Counted from the first letter of the stretch, positions 1 through 8,828 are shown. The stretch: DNA of 35,407 nt from Bacteroidales bacterium (GCA_007129255.1 SKVW01000008.1:1-35407), one strand, 5' to 3'. The notes: generated from the sequence alone by a model not told the origin. Program-made: numbers and translations.

Positions 1-1433
1 AATTCCCCGTTGCGAATATTTAAAAGCCCCATACGGTCTTTTTCAGTCAGGGAGTGTTGTTTTTCCATTCGGGAAACAAATGCGTCAAAATCATCTATAT
101 CCCGCATTGCACTCAACTCATCAAGCAACACTTTCTCTACCGGTCCGCATACATAATCTCTCATCACATAATACCTTTCCCCGAATATTTTCCGGCTTCT
201 GTTTAAAGGAAACTCTTTAAAGGGGTTGGCATAGGAAACCCGGTCATAAAGGCTGGAACAGGCATAACTTATATGCAGACCTTCAGATATTCCCTGGAGC
301 AAGGGCCAGTGTTTCAGCCGGAAATAAAGGGCATTTGACCTGGGATGCCAGGCGTATTCGCCCTCAGAAATGCGATTATCAAAAAGTAGCTGCCGGGCTT
401 GCTCAGCCAGGGTTCCCTTCAGAGAAATTTCTCTGATAAAACCCGACGGGGTTATATCTTCCCAGGGCCGGCACATGTCTGCAGCGATCCGCTTCCTGGC
501 GGCAAGATTCTGATGGGTATGCTTAAAAATAAAGCTGCAATAGTTTACATGAACGGAAAGGTTTTCTTCAAGCACTTTTTGCATCACCTTCAGGGCTGTG
601 ACTTCCGATCCGGCAACCAGCAGTTTGCCTGCATGAATAAAGTTACTGCCTCGTTTTACCAGTTTTTCTGCATTGTGTGCGGTACATCGCATCTGGTGAA
701 GGTTCAGAAACTTTACCCCTGCGCTGCCTAGCAAGGGAAGCGCTTCCAGCAAGCGGTCAAGGTGGTGGGGCACGGCCGGGATCTCCACCGTGACGTTGGG
801 GATATAACGGGCAGCCAATGCCGGCTTTTCCGCCTTATAACCCAAAGCGGCAATATCAAAGCGTATTTCATCGAGTCCTGCATCCCTGAGTGCAGCTAGT
901 TTTGGCTCATCTGCCAAAAGCCCGTTGGTATAAAGCCAAACATACATCCCTGAACCAAACCGGTTTTTAATACTCCGGACATACCTTAGGGTCTTATCAA
1001 AAACCAGGAAAGGTTCTCCTCCACTGATGCTGCAACCTTTGAAATTAAACTTTTCAAGGTAATCAATGTAGTCTACCGGATGGGAAAAGGTAAGGTTGTT
1101 GGTGGAAGGCTCGGCATGCTGGTTCTGGGGGGCCGGGCAATAAAAGCAGTCTGCATTGCAGCGGTTGTTAATAAACAGGCAGGACCAGTGCCCTTCCCCG
1201 CAAATGCGGCATCCAGGAGACAGGTTGCGGCAATCCAGCTTGGTGTTGCTAAAACCAAATGTAGCACCCAGGTTGCTCAGGCGTTCCAACAAAAAGCGGC
1301 GCTGTTGTTCCAGGTTTTTAAGTTCCTTCTCACCGGCAATTGGCAATTGCCCGTAACTTAATCCGTATTCCCTGCGGGTACGTTCCCTGAGCAAAGCCTT
1401 TTCAAAAGGGACAACCGGTGATACATATTTCAT
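1..1433 (-). CDS. Radical SAM protein, COG2108-like, C-terminus beyond window
   Basis: An open frame without stop runs from an ATG at 1431-1433 to the left edge, giving at least 477 residues. The radical SAM cluster motif CNADCFYC (Cys92, Cys96, Cys99) should bind the 4Fe-4S cluster that cleaves S-adenosylmethionine. The SAM-contact motif GGEP follows about 45 residues later. Four more cysteines lie just before it (Cys68, Cys75, Cys78, Cys85), in CRNLSPGCRICGEGHWSC. This arrangement, with a CxxC ahead of a hydrophobic strand and the CxxxCxxC, resembles COG2108 proteins, which are related to pyruvate formate-lyase activating enzyme. The extra cysteines could hold a second metal site, but that is inference. 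The substrate is unknown. It is transcribed divergently from the GNAT gene at 1572, with 138 bases between them. The family call is secure; the subfamily is likely. Confidence 0.85.
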   Translation of the reverse strand, partial: MKYVSPVVPFEKALLRERTRREYGLSYGQLPIAGEKELKNLEQQRRFLLERLSNLGATFGFSNTKLDCRNLSPGCRICGEGHWSCLFINNRCNADCFYCPAPQNQHAEPSTNNLTFSHPVDYIDYLEKFNFKGCSISGGEPFLVFDKTLRYVRSIKNRFGSGMYVWLYTNGLLADEPKLAALRDAGLDEIRFDIAALGYKAEKPALAARYIPNVTVEIPAVPHHLDRLLEALPLLGSAGVKFLNLHQMRCTAHNAEKLVKRGSNFIHAGKLLVAGSEVTALKVMQKVLEENLSVHVNYCSFIFKHTHQNLAARKRIAADMCRPWEDITPSGFIREISLKGTLAEQARQLLFDNRISEGEYAWHPRSNALYFRLKHWPLLQGISEGLHISYACSSLYDRVSYANPFKEFPLNRSRKIFGERYYVMRDYVCGPVEKVLLDELSAMRDIDDFDAFVSRMEKQHSLTEKDRMGLLNIRNGE

Positions 1434-1466
1434 CGGGGATAAATTAATTTTGTATGGTGAACGTTT

Positions 1467-1506
1467 TAATTTCCGGGGCCGGTTTAAAACTGGCCCTGAA
1501 ATTAAT
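1467..1506. repeat. Imperfect inverted repeat in a divergent promoter region
   Basis: TTAATTTC (1467-1474) pairs perfectly with GAAATTAA (1499-1506). Inside it, a GC-rich arm pairs imperfectly with its partner around a TTTAAAA loop. The two flanking genes are transcribed away from each other, so a transcription terminator makes little sense here. It could be an operator or a leader hairpin; nothing proves a function. Confidence 0.35.
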
Positions 1507-1571
1507 TAAATAATTTGTTGGATTTGGGCTAATTTTAGAAAAAATTCCCGGAATCCCTGTTTTCAATAGCT

Positions 1572-2276
1572 ATGGTTATGGTAAAAAAGATCCTAACGTC
1601 CCGTGGGGAGTTTTTACTCGAAAGGGTTTTCCATGAAAAGGAAATACAGCAAATTAAGGAGCTTGACGATGCCCTGTTGGCTCCCCATCAGGGCATATCT
1701 TATGAAGTCCTTAGGGCCATAGCATTGCAGGGAGGTCTTATTGCCTGCAAGAAAAGAGAAAAACTGGCCGGTGCAGGCATGCTGGTTCTTGAGTCAATCC
1801 CTCCGCGTATTTTTCTGGAAAAAACTACGGCATTGTTATACGGCACCATGTTAATGCCAGATTACAGAAGGTTAAAACTGGGCAGCGCCATGGGCCGTGA
1901 GCAGGAAAAAACCGCCTTGGAACATAATAAAACCAGGCTGCTGCTTTCGGTCAGACCGGAAAACATGGCCAGCATCATTATGCGGTTGCAATCAGGTTTT
2001 GATATTGTGGATTACCGTATGGATTATTTTGGGAATGATCCTGTAAGGGATGCAAGGTTCATTATGGAAAAAAAACTGAATAAAAATCCTTTGAAAAGAA
2101 AGTTGCCAAAACCTGAAAATACCCAGACTACAGAAATAATGGCCGGAGAAAAACCTGATTTTAAAGCCAGGGAAAAAATCGCCAGGCTTTTTTCGAATGG
2201 ATTTTTGGTTAAAGCTTATTTGAAGGTCCCTGGCCAAAAAAAGGCAAGGATTATTTTTTCCAGGCAGGCAGACTAA
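1572..2276 (+). CDS. GNAT family N-acetyltransferase
   Basis: A 234-residue protein with one GNAT fold at about residues 15-155. The acetyl-CoA binding motif A is visible as a strand ending in LMPDYRRLKLGSAMG (residues 94-108), where the basic loop and glycines fit the pyrophosphate of CoA. It is followed by a helix and the strand TRLLLSV, then an Asn that begins the usual next helix (PENMASIIM). The last 80 residues are lysine-rich, unlike the core, and I do not recognise them. The acceptor substrate cannot be told. A second in-frame ATG two codons later is an equally possible start. The stop overlaps the stop of the convergent kinase gene by four bases (CTAA at 2273-2276). Confidence 0.8.
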   Translation: MVMVKKILTSRGEFLLERVFHEKEIQQIKELDDALLAPHQGISYEVLRAIALQGGLIACKKREKLAGAGMLVLESIPPRIFLEKTTALLYGTMLMPDYRRLKLGSAMGREQEKTALEHNKTRLLLSVRPENMASIIMRLQSGFDIVDYRMDYFGNDPVRDARFIMEKKLNKNPLKRKLPKPENTQTTEIMAGEKPDFKAREKIARLFSNGFLVKAYLKVPGQKKARIIFSRQAD

Positions 2277-3049
2277 GAGATATCGCCCTTTGCCATTCCC
2301 AGGCTTTTTTTAAAAACCTCTTTCTTTTCTTTAAAACTTACAAAGCGTCGGGCATGGCGCCATATCTGGTCAAACACTTCCCTATGCGGCATACCTGACA
2401 GGCGGGCATATTCATCGCTGATCAGGACTGCAATTTCTTCGGTGATGGCTACCCGTGAAAAGTTTTTCAGACGGGTTTTCATATTCATCCCTTTGCGGAA
2501 TTTCATCCGGTTAAGATCGATCAGGTAAAAATCATAGCGCTTGCCGGGCTCATTAATCTTAATAAGGGTGTTGTGCGGAGAGTGGTCCAGGAGTTCAATT
2601 CCATGCTCATGCAAACGAAAAGTCATCCGGGTAAATTCGCGTACAATTCTTTCCCGGTGGGGGTAACCGGGATCGTCAATCAGGTCATTAAAAACCAGAT
2701 CAGGATAAATATGTTCGCAAATGTAATAACTGGACTTGAAAAGAAATCCTCCCGATTCTTCCACAAAACCGATGGGTGCCGGGGTACTGAATCCGTTTTT
2801 CAGCAAAAAGCATGCATATTCATATGAACGCTGTGCTTTGGATTTACGGAAATAACGGTAAGCTATCTGGTTTAAAAAAATAGGAACCTGGAATTTTTTG
2901 ATATTGATATCCGGATTGGGAGTGCGAAAAACCTTTACGGTATTCCTTTTGCCGGGACCGCACTCCTCACCCTCCTGATCAAATTTCCTGATCAGCTTCA
3001 GAATCATGGATTTTTGATCTTTATACTCCGGAGAAAAAATTATCCTCAT
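2273..3049 (-). CDS. WaaP/KdkA-like lipopolysaccharide kinase family protein
   Basis: A 258-residue protein with a small protein-kinase-like fold. The catalytic loop LLDHSPHNTLI gives Asp155 and Asn160, and the metal-binding motif YLIDLNRMKF gives Asp178. A lysine pair, Lys51-Lys52 (NIKKF), and Glu77 (SYEYA) fit the ATP-anchoring positions. Known relatives are WaaP, which phosphorylates heptose, and KdkA, which phosphorylates Kdo of the lipopolysaccharide inner core at the cytoplasmic face. A Kdo kinase role fits a Bacteroidota core, but the substrate is inferred. It lies 142 bases after hemG on the same strand and may be read from that operon or its own promoter. Its 3' end overlaps the GNAT gene tail to tail. 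Confidence 0.75.
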   Translation of the reverse strand: MRIIFSPEYKDQKSMILKLIRKFDQEGEECGPGKRNTVKVFRTPNPDINIKKFQVPIFLNQIAYRYFRKSKAQRSYEYACFLLKNGFSTPAPIGFVEESGGFLFKSSYYICEHIYPDLVFNDLIDDPGYPHRERIVREFTRMTFRLHEHGIELLDHSPHNTLIKINEPGKRYDFYLIDLNRMKFRKGMNMKTRLKNFSRVAITEEIAVLISDEYARLSGMPHREVFDQIWRHARRFVSFKEKKEVFKKSLGMAKGDIS

Positions 3050-3191
3050 CTGCTACCAATTATCTTTTCCTGCCCAAAGAATTCGCAAAAATTTCTTCAG
3101 GTTTTCAGCTAACAACAAAGACCAATAGCGAAAATAATATAATATTTTGATATGCTTGGTTTTCCGGCTTAAAAAACCCGGAAGTGCTGTT

Positions 3192-4595
3192 TCAGGGATA
3201 ATCAACAAAACCCTGGGCAATCCGCATGCCCTGGGCAATCCGGTCGGCCATGCCGATCCCTTCGTGAATGTTCCCGGCAAGAATCAAACCCGGATAAGAT
3301 TGTTGCAGTTTTAAAATGGTATCGATCCTTTCCTGTGAATCTTTCCCGTATTGGGGAATCGCATGTTTATACCGGAAAACCTCTACAAGAGCAGGATTAA
3401 ATTCCTGCAGTTCCATCATCTCCAGGAGTTCCTCTTTTACAATCCGAATAATCTCCTGGTCAGAGAGCCCGAAGTAATCTGGGTTTCTCATCCCTCCCAG
3501 GAATACATTCAGCAAGGCACCCCCATTCGGGGCGCGCCGGCTTAAAAAGGAAGAGGTAAACAATACACCCAGAATTTTTCTTTTTTCCCGCGATGGCACC
3601 AGCCCGCCAAAAGCATTGAGATTGCATCCGGTCCAGTTGTCAAACCCAAGGACCATCTGGACAATCCCTGCATATTTCAACTGCCCGAGGATATTTATAT
3701 CACGGGGAGGGATGAAAGGGAAAAGTTCAGTCAGGTGGTAGGCTCCCACCGTAGATACAAGAGTTTGGGCATCTATTTCAATTTGTTGGCCGGAGGCAAT
3801 CGTTTGTACTTTGTAGCCGCCTGGCGCAACCCCTGCCCGGGTTTGGCCGGCACCATAAAATATGTTTTGTTTACCAACCCGGGTTTCCAGTGCTTTTATC
3901 AGGTTTTCCAGGCCTCCCTCCACAGAGAAAACCTCCTTGGGCGGCTGGGGTATTTTTTCAACCAGCTTTTTTCTCAATGCTCCCCGGATGAAACTGCCAT
4001 AGGTTTGCTCCAGGTTGTAAAGTTTTGGCAAGGCATAGCGGGTGATAAGGTAGTCAGGATCTCCGGCATAAATACCGGAAATGAAAGGATCTACGGCATA
4101 ATCCAGGAAACTTTTGCCCATGCGCCGCTTTACCAGCCCGGCCACACTTTCCAAAGGCTGCTTTCCCCTTGAGCGAAATGGCTCGCCCAGCAAACGCAAT
4201 TTATCAGAAAAGGTAAACAAAGGGGTTTTCACTGCCTGTGATAATCCTGCAGGTAAGGCATGCCAACTATCTTTTTTCCAGATCAGACGCCGTTTGGCTT
4301 CCGGATTGGCAATTTCAAGCCTGCATTTCCCTTCCAAATCCCGGAAGAGTTCCACCGACTCAAAGTTGCTCAGAACTCCGGTATTGGGCCCAGCCTCATA
4401 GACAAACCCTTTTTCCTGAAAAGTCCTGATGACTCCCCCGGGTCGCTCTTCTTTCTCTAAAATGATAAAATCTATGTCCTTTTTTTTCAGGTAATAAGCC
4501 AGGGTCAGCCCGGTTAGTCCGGCACCTATGATCAATACCCTGGTCTGTCGGTATGTTTCCATCATATGATTGTTTTTCTCTGGATAAAGTTTCAT
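3192..4595 (-). CDS. hemG: Protoporphyrinogen oxidase (HemY/HemG type, FAD-dependent)
   Basis: This 467-residue flavoprotein oxidises protoporphyrinogen IX (or coproporphyrinogen) in the late heme pathway, usually at the inner membrane. The N-terminal dinucleotide fold reads VLIIGAGLTGLTLAYYL (Gly24, Gly26, Gly29), followed by an acidic ribose-binding residue in IILEKEERPGG. The C-terminal FAD motif is LILAGNIHEGIGMADRIAQG. Length matches oxygen-dependent PPOX enzymes of about 460 residues. The annotated ATG leaves a ten-residue tail before a double Met (4565 and 4562) that would give a more typical start just ahead of the flavin fold. It begins 26 bases after the permease stop, so it is probably in an operon with the TonB receptor and permease. 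Many amine oxidases share the fold, but overall similarity favours PPOX. Confidence 0.85.
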   Translation of the reverse strand: MKLYPEKNNHMMETYRQTRVLIIGAGLTGLTLAYYLKKKDIDFIILEKEERPGGVIRTFQEKGFVYEAGPNTGVLSNFESVELFRDLEGKCRLEIANPEAKRRLIWKKDSWHALPAGLSQAVKTPLFTFSDKLRLLGEPFRSRGKQPLESVAGLVKRRMGKSFLDYAVDPFISGIYAGDPDYLITRYALPKLYNLEQTYGSFIRGALRKKLVEKIPQPPKEVFSVEGGLENLIKALETRVGKQNIFYGAGQTRAGVAPGGYKVQTIASGQQIEIDAQTLVSTVGAYHLTELFPFIPPRDINILGQLKYAGIVQMVLGFDNWTGCNLNAFGGLVPSREKRKILGVLFTSSFLSRRAPNGGALLNVFLGGMRNPDYFGLSDQEIIRIVKEELLEMMELQEFNPALVEVFRYKHAIPQYGKDSQERIDTILKLQQSYPGLILAGNIHEGIGMADRIAQGMRIAQGFVDYP

Positions 4596-4621
4596 CTTTT
4601 CTGGTTATCGTCAATCAGGCT

Positions 4622-5869
4622 TTATGGACTTTGTTCGTTTTTATTCTCTGAGGAGGTTTTTTGCCCGGGATGTTCATCCTTTCCGAAAAAACGAAACCAG
4701 GCCAGCAGAAATGTGAATATCCCCAGTAGGATGCTGAAAAAGAAAAGGCCTTCATAGGAAAAGGTTCCGGCGATTTTACCGCTCAATACGGCCAATGTAA
4801 GGCTGCCCAGGTGAACGATCACAATTTGAAGAGTAAAGTCCGTTCCTTCGCGGCAATGCCGCACCCGGTCCATGGCGATGGTAAAAACGAACACCATTCC
4901 CATTCCATAAGTTCCCCATAAAAAAGCCACCCCGGCAAACATCAATGGAGGGAGCCAAATAAGGGGGCTCATGATCAGAAAAAATAAACCCGGCAAAATA
5001 TTCAGGGCGGCAAAAAGCAGGGCGGACCGGCGGCGGTTGATTTTTCTCATGATCCATCCTGCTAACATGGCAAACAGGGCTCCCATGGCGGTGCCAAAGA
5101 CCCCGGAAATGATCCCGATATCTTTTACGGTATACCCCAGATCGATCATAAAAGGCTTTACCATGGTCATGATGCCAATGAGGCTAGAGTGAAAAACTGC
5201 CAGCAAAGCCAACTGCGGCCAGATCCCCGGCTGTGAAAAAAAACTTCCAATATCTTTAAATGACACGGATTTGCTTCGGGGCCGTTTGCGGATAACGGTT
5301 TCGGGTCTGAAAAAAACCAGGGGCAGCAAGGCTGCCAGTACCACCAACGATAAACCCAGCAGCAGCCAAAACCAACCCAGGTAATGATAAACCACCAACA
5401 GTGCACCGCTGCCAATCATGGATCCAAAAAAAGAACCCATTGACTGCATACTGTTTCCCAGACTGCGTTCTTCTTTTTTGAGGGTGAGAATGGCCCATGC
5501 ATCGGTGGCAATATCCTGGGTAGCAGATGCAGTAATGGCCAGTACCATCATTACAATGATAACGGTAAACTGATGCTCCAGGCTGAAAAAGGCTATGGCT
5601 GCAACCGTGATTGCATAAAATCCCTCCGAAAAGAAAATCCATTTTTTATAACCGCCGGTAGAACTCCCTGTGCGATCTACCAATGGTGCCCATAAAAACT
5701 TAAGGACCCAGGGCAATTTCACCAGTTGCATCAACCCGATGGCTTCCAGGGAGTAGTGCTGCTGCCGCATAATTACCGGCACCACTGTAGTAAAAAAGCT
5801 CATCGGGATGGCCTGGGCCATATATAAGCTGAGCAGGGTAAAGAGTTTTCCGTTTCGTTGAGAAAGCAT
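4622..5869 (-). CDS. MFS permease, AmpG/RhtX-FptX-like
   Basis: A 415-residue inner-membrane protein with about twelve hydrophobic helices. The start, LFTLLSLYMAQAIPMSFFTT, and the following LPWVLKFLWAPLVDR (from about residue 53) are typical of the AmpG/SLC33-like branch of the major facilitator superfamily. Family members import muropeptides (AmpG) or ferric siderophores (RhtX, FptX). Location decides between these: it begins three bases after the stop of a TonB-dependent receptor and precedes hemG by 26 bases. It therefore probably carries the receptor's ligand across the inner membrane. A siderophore, ferric chelate or tetrapyrrole are all possible. The transporter class is secure; the substrate is inference. 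Confidence 0.8.
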   Translation of the reverse strand: MLSQRNGKLFTLLSLYMAQAIPMSFFTTVVPVIMRQQHYSLEAIGLMQLVKLPWVLKFLWAPLVDRTGSSTGGYKKWIFFSEGFYAITVAAIAFFSLEHQFTVIIVMMVLAITASATQDIATDAWAILTLKKEERSLGNSMQSMGSFFGSMIGSGALLVVYHYLGWFWLLLGLSLVVLAALLPLVFFRPETVIRKRPRSKSVSFKDIGSFFSQPGIWPQLALLAVFHSSLIGIMTMVKPFMIDLGYTVKDIGIISGVFGTAMGALFAMLAGWIMRKINRRRSALLFAALNILPGLFFLIMSPLIWLPPLMFAGVAFLWGTYGMGMVFVFTIAMDRVRHCREGTDFTLQIVIVHLGSLTLAVLSGKIAGTFSYEGLFFFSILLGIFTFLLAWFRFFGKDEHPGQKTSSENKNEQSP

Positions 5870-5872
5870 CCG

Positions 5873-7993
5873 TTAAAAATTGTAACGCAGGTTCATACCA
5901 AAAGTTGCCTGTCTTCCCTGCTGTACATAATTGTTTCCCAAAGCTGAAAAAGAAAAGGAATGATAATCTTCTGAGGCAATATTTCTGGCCCAAAGGTCAA
6001 CAAAAAAGTTTCTCATTTCTAATGTGAGCATGGCATTGATCAGTCCGTAAGCAGGTTGATGAAAAGAATTGGCTTCATTCCAGTAATGCCTGCCCACAAC
6101 CTGGTATCCGCCATTGATCAATAAAGCTTCCAGGATTCGGGCATTTACCGGTAAACGGTATTGCAACCCTCCAAAGAAAGTGAACCTGGGGATATAGGGA
6201 ATATAATTGCCGGAATAGTCCGCCCCATCATGGGGCTGGTTTTTGCTGAAGGTAGCATGGGTATAGCCATAATTTGCGGTAAGCTTTAACCGGGAAGTCA
6301 GCAATGCCCTTGCCTGGACCTCTGCGCCTTTGGAAACAGATGCCCCGGCATTGCTCAGCATAGCGCCCTGTCCGCTTGGAAGCATTTGATAAATCTGTTG
6401 GTTTTTCCAGTCAATATAAAACAGGGCCGTTTCCAGGTTCAGGCGGTTGTCTAAGAAAACGCCCCTGATCCCAATCTCATAATTCCAGGAAAACTCCGGA
6501 TCAAAACTCCGGTCTTGCTCACTTTCAAAAATCACGTTAAATCCGCCCGTTTTATATCCACGGGTAATGGCCGCAAAAAAGTTTGTCTCATCGAAAAGGT
6601 CGTATAGCAGGGCAAACCGGGGCAACACCTCATAAAAATCAAGGGCGCTTTCAAAATCAACCGGTGGGGGTGTTTCAAAATCCGCCTCCATATATCCCAG
6701 ATGATCGAGGGTGGCTTTTTCATAATCCAGCCTGACTCCTGCAGTCAGTGACAGTTTCGGCAGGATTAAACCTTTAAGTGTTGATTGATGAAACACTGCG
6801 GCTCCGTGGATCCTGTTGGAGGAATATTGCAGGCGCGACATCTCTGCGGGTACCATACCGAAAGCCACTGCATCTTCTCCAAATTGTATATCCAGATCGT
6901 TGTCCAGCTGCTGGTAAAAGCCAAAAACCCCAAAAACCCATTGATAGCGATCGTTGTGATTGCTTCGGGCGGTTATTTCCTGTGAAAGCATGTATTGTGA
7001 TTGTTCCTGTATCGCAAACACCAGGTCGGCCGGGGTAAAGTCCTGGTCAATAGACTGGTTGTCGCTAAAAAATTGAAAAGCCGAAACCGACTGCATCATG
7101 ACCCGGGGGGTGGAATAATTAAAAAGCAAGCCATTGGAGTTCATCAGGCGTGAATAGGATGAGGGGTCATTGTAACTTACTTCAGAGGTAACCCCTGTTT
7201 GTTTGTCGTGCAATGCATAAGGATATCCTCCCTGATCAAGGTATTCGGAATGGGTGGTGAACTCTGCAAGCCATTCAGGCGATAATTGCCAGGAAAGTCT
7301 TACACGGCTGCCGGCAGAAAAGTGCTGATCGGCCATATTGCCTGTATATTCATTTTTAAAAAATCCATCGTGACGGTTTAACCCTGCACTTACCGAAAGG
7401 CCGGCATTGTCCGAAAGCAATTGCTGGTGTGATACCCCGGTGTTCAGATAGGCAGGATTCCCTCCGGTCAGGTGCAGGTGGGTGCCCTGGAATTTAAAGG
7501 GCGAAGTACTGTAAACGTTGATCAGCCCTCCCATGGTATTTCGACCATAAAGAGTGCCCTGCGGACCCCTTAAAACCTCTATCCTTTCTACATTCAACAG
7601 GTTAAATTCAAATACCGACTTTTCAAAATACGGGATGTTGTCAACATACAACCCCACCGAAGGGGCATTGATCCTGGAGCCGATACCGCGAATGTATACC
7701 GGAGAAGTAAGCCGGGAACCATAATCGGGCATAAAAAGGTTAGGAATAAAAGTGCCGGTTTCTTTCAGGGAGTTTGTCTGCTGACGATGCAGTTCCTGCA
7801 TATCCAATACACCCGCGCTCAGGGGAAGGGCACTGATGCGGCCCGACTCCCGCATGGAAGTTATTTCTGTTTCTTCCAGGTATACTTCGGGTAAACGTGT
7901 GGTATCGCTTGCTTCGTAAACGATCTGGGCATTTAAGCTGGGAAAAATATGCAACAGTATAATGAACGGTACAAACCATCCGATTTTTTTCAT
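5873..7993 (-). CDS. TonB-dependent outer membrane receptor
   Basis: A 706-residue outer membrane receptor with signal peptide (MKKIGWFVPFIILLHIFPSL, cut near NAQ). The plug domain spans about residues 50-165, with the conserved segments VYIRGIGSRINAPSVGLYVD and VERIEVLRGPQGTLYGRNTM. The barrel follows and ends in an aromatic residue (NLRYNF), as needed for BAM insertion. There is no N-terminal carboxypeptidase-like domain, so it is not a SusC-type glycan importer. The plug resembles the FyuA/ferric-siderophore group. It is the first gene of a tight cluster with an MFS permease and hemG, which suggests uptake of an iron chelate or porphyrin. I found no riboswitch or clear promoter in the 156 bases upstream. 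Confidence 0.88.
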   Translation of the reverse strand: MKKIGWFVPFIILLHIFPSLNAQIVYEASDTTRLPEVYLEETEITSMRESGRISALPLSAGVLDMQELHRQQTNSLKETGTFIPNLFMPDYGSRLTSPVYIRGIGSRINAPSVGLYVDNIPYFEKSVFEFNLLNVERIEVLRGPQGTLYGRNTMGGLINVYSTSPFKFQGTHLHLTGGNPAYLNTGVSHQQLLSDNAGLSVSAGLNRHDGFFKNEYTGNMADQHFSAGSRVRLSWQLSPEWLAEFTTHSEYLDQGGYPYALHDKQTGVTSEVSYNDPSSYSRLMNSNGLLFNYSTPRVMMQSVSAFQFFSDNQSIDQDFTPADLVFAIQEQSQYMLSQEITARSNHNDRYQWVFGVFGFYQQLDNDLDIQFGEDAVAFGMVPAEMSRLQYSSNRIHGAAVFHQSTLKGLILPKLSLTAGVRLDYEKATLDHLGYMEADFETPPPVDFESALDFYEVLPRFALLYDLFDETNFFAAITRGYKTGGFNVIFESEQDRSFDPEFSWNYEIGIRGVFLDNRLNLETALFYIDWKNQQIYQMLPSGQGAMLSNAGASVSKGAEVQARALLTSRLKLTANYGYTHATFSKNQPHDGADYSGNYIPYIPRFTFFGGLQYRLPVNARILEALLINGGYQVVGRHYWNEANSFHQPAYGLINAMLTLEMRNFFVDLWARNIASEDYHSFSFSALGNNYVQQGRQATFGMNLRYNF

Positions 7994-8156
7994 GGTAACT
8001 TCTTTTGCCGGAGAAAGTTATGCTCCGGGAATAAAACATTTAATTTTTTGAAGGATAGTGCCCGACAATTTGAATTAAACTGAATTTAACATGTATCCGG
8101 CTCATACCGGAAAAAAATCAATCAGCCAGAACAGACTTGCGGGTCACCAGGGCGTA

Positions 8157-8501
8157 TTAAAGAAAGGAAAAAGCAGGCGGAGGCCTGGAAAGAAGAGGGG
8201 TTACAAGTTTCCGGGAATTTAAATCCAGGGGTGGATCAATAAGGAGAAAAAAACCTGAAAAAGTCAATATCGAAAGTTGATCTTCAACAATTTCATCCTG
8301 AATTTCCGAAAAATAAAATACAGGATTTTCCTCCTTTTCCGGAATTTCAAAGGAAGTATATTCCTGTTGGTTTTCCTGCCGTTCAGGATCATTCTCTACT
8401 GCTGATTTACCCTGCAGGTAAACCATGGCATATCCCGACATCGAAAACAACATCAGCAGGATATATGGCAGTGGTGAGGCAAAAAAACCAAACAAAAACA
8501 T
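8157..8501 (-). CDS. Small membrane-anchored hypothetical protein
   Basis: A 114-residue protein that I do not recognise. It has an N-terminal hydrophobic helix (about residues 3-28), an acidic middle (PEKEENPVFYFSEIQDEIVE) and a hydrophobic then proline-rich tail ending SRPPPAFSFL. Its ATG directly abuts the TAA of the preceding DUF4491 gene (8502), so the two are surely co-transcribed. It also lies 156 bases upstream of the TonB receptor on the same strand. Short proteins with PP-containing tails occur near metal or TonB-linked transport genes in Bacteroidota, but I cannot claim homology. It is probably real because of the tight spacing. Confidence 0.55.
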   Translation of the reverse strand: MFLFGFFASPLPYILLMLFSMSGYAMVYLQGKSAVENDPERQENQQEYTSFEIPEKEENPVFYFSEIQDEIVEDQLSILTFSGFFLLIDPPLDLNSRKLVTPLLSRPPPAFSFL

Positions 8502-8828
8502 TTATCTTCTATTTTTTTTTTTGACACGCCGGGGATACCAGCCTTTATTAACCCGTTCTTCCTGTTCAATGACTTCGTGTATGCCCCAAAGATTGGCAAA
8601 ACCAAAAACGGCAAAAATAGCAGAAACCAGCAAATTTCCTATTATCAACGAAAAAAGGACCCCAGCCAAACCAAATAGTAAGAAAACATAACGAAAACTT
8701 CTTCTGAAATAATACTCGCCCCTTATGCAGGCATAGCGTGTAAGCCATATGATAAACAGGGTGGCGGCCCCGGCAAGCAGCCCATCCAGATTCATTCCTC
8801 CAACAAGCCACGAACTGGTTTCAATCAT
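8502..8828 (-). CDS. DUF4491 family membrane protein (copy 2)
   Basis: A 108-residue inner-membrane protein with about three hydrophobic helices and a basic tail (RRVKKKNRR). The pattern LDGLLAG...RGEYYFRRSFRYVF...NLWGIHEVIEQEERVNKGWYP matches DUF4491, a Bacteroidota and gut-bacterial family of unknown function. The start overlaps the previous stop by eight bases (ATGATTGA at 8821-8828), a sign of translational coupling. An internal Met at residue 12 would align better with the N-terminus of copy 1 and is an alternative start. The sequence between the conserved ends has diverged from copy 1. Confidence 0.75.
   Translation of the reverse strand: MIETSSWLVGGMNLDGLLAGAATLFIIWLTRYACIRGEYYFRRSFRYVFLLFGLAGVLFSLIIGNLLVSAIFAVFGFANLWGIHEVIEQEERVNKGWYPRRVKKKNRR

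Noticed and set aside
7994-8156. Riboswitch (cobalamin or TPP) upstream of the TonB receptor
   Set aside because: The region is too short and lacks conserved boxes; only a small CCGG-type hairpin near 8096-8111 is visible.
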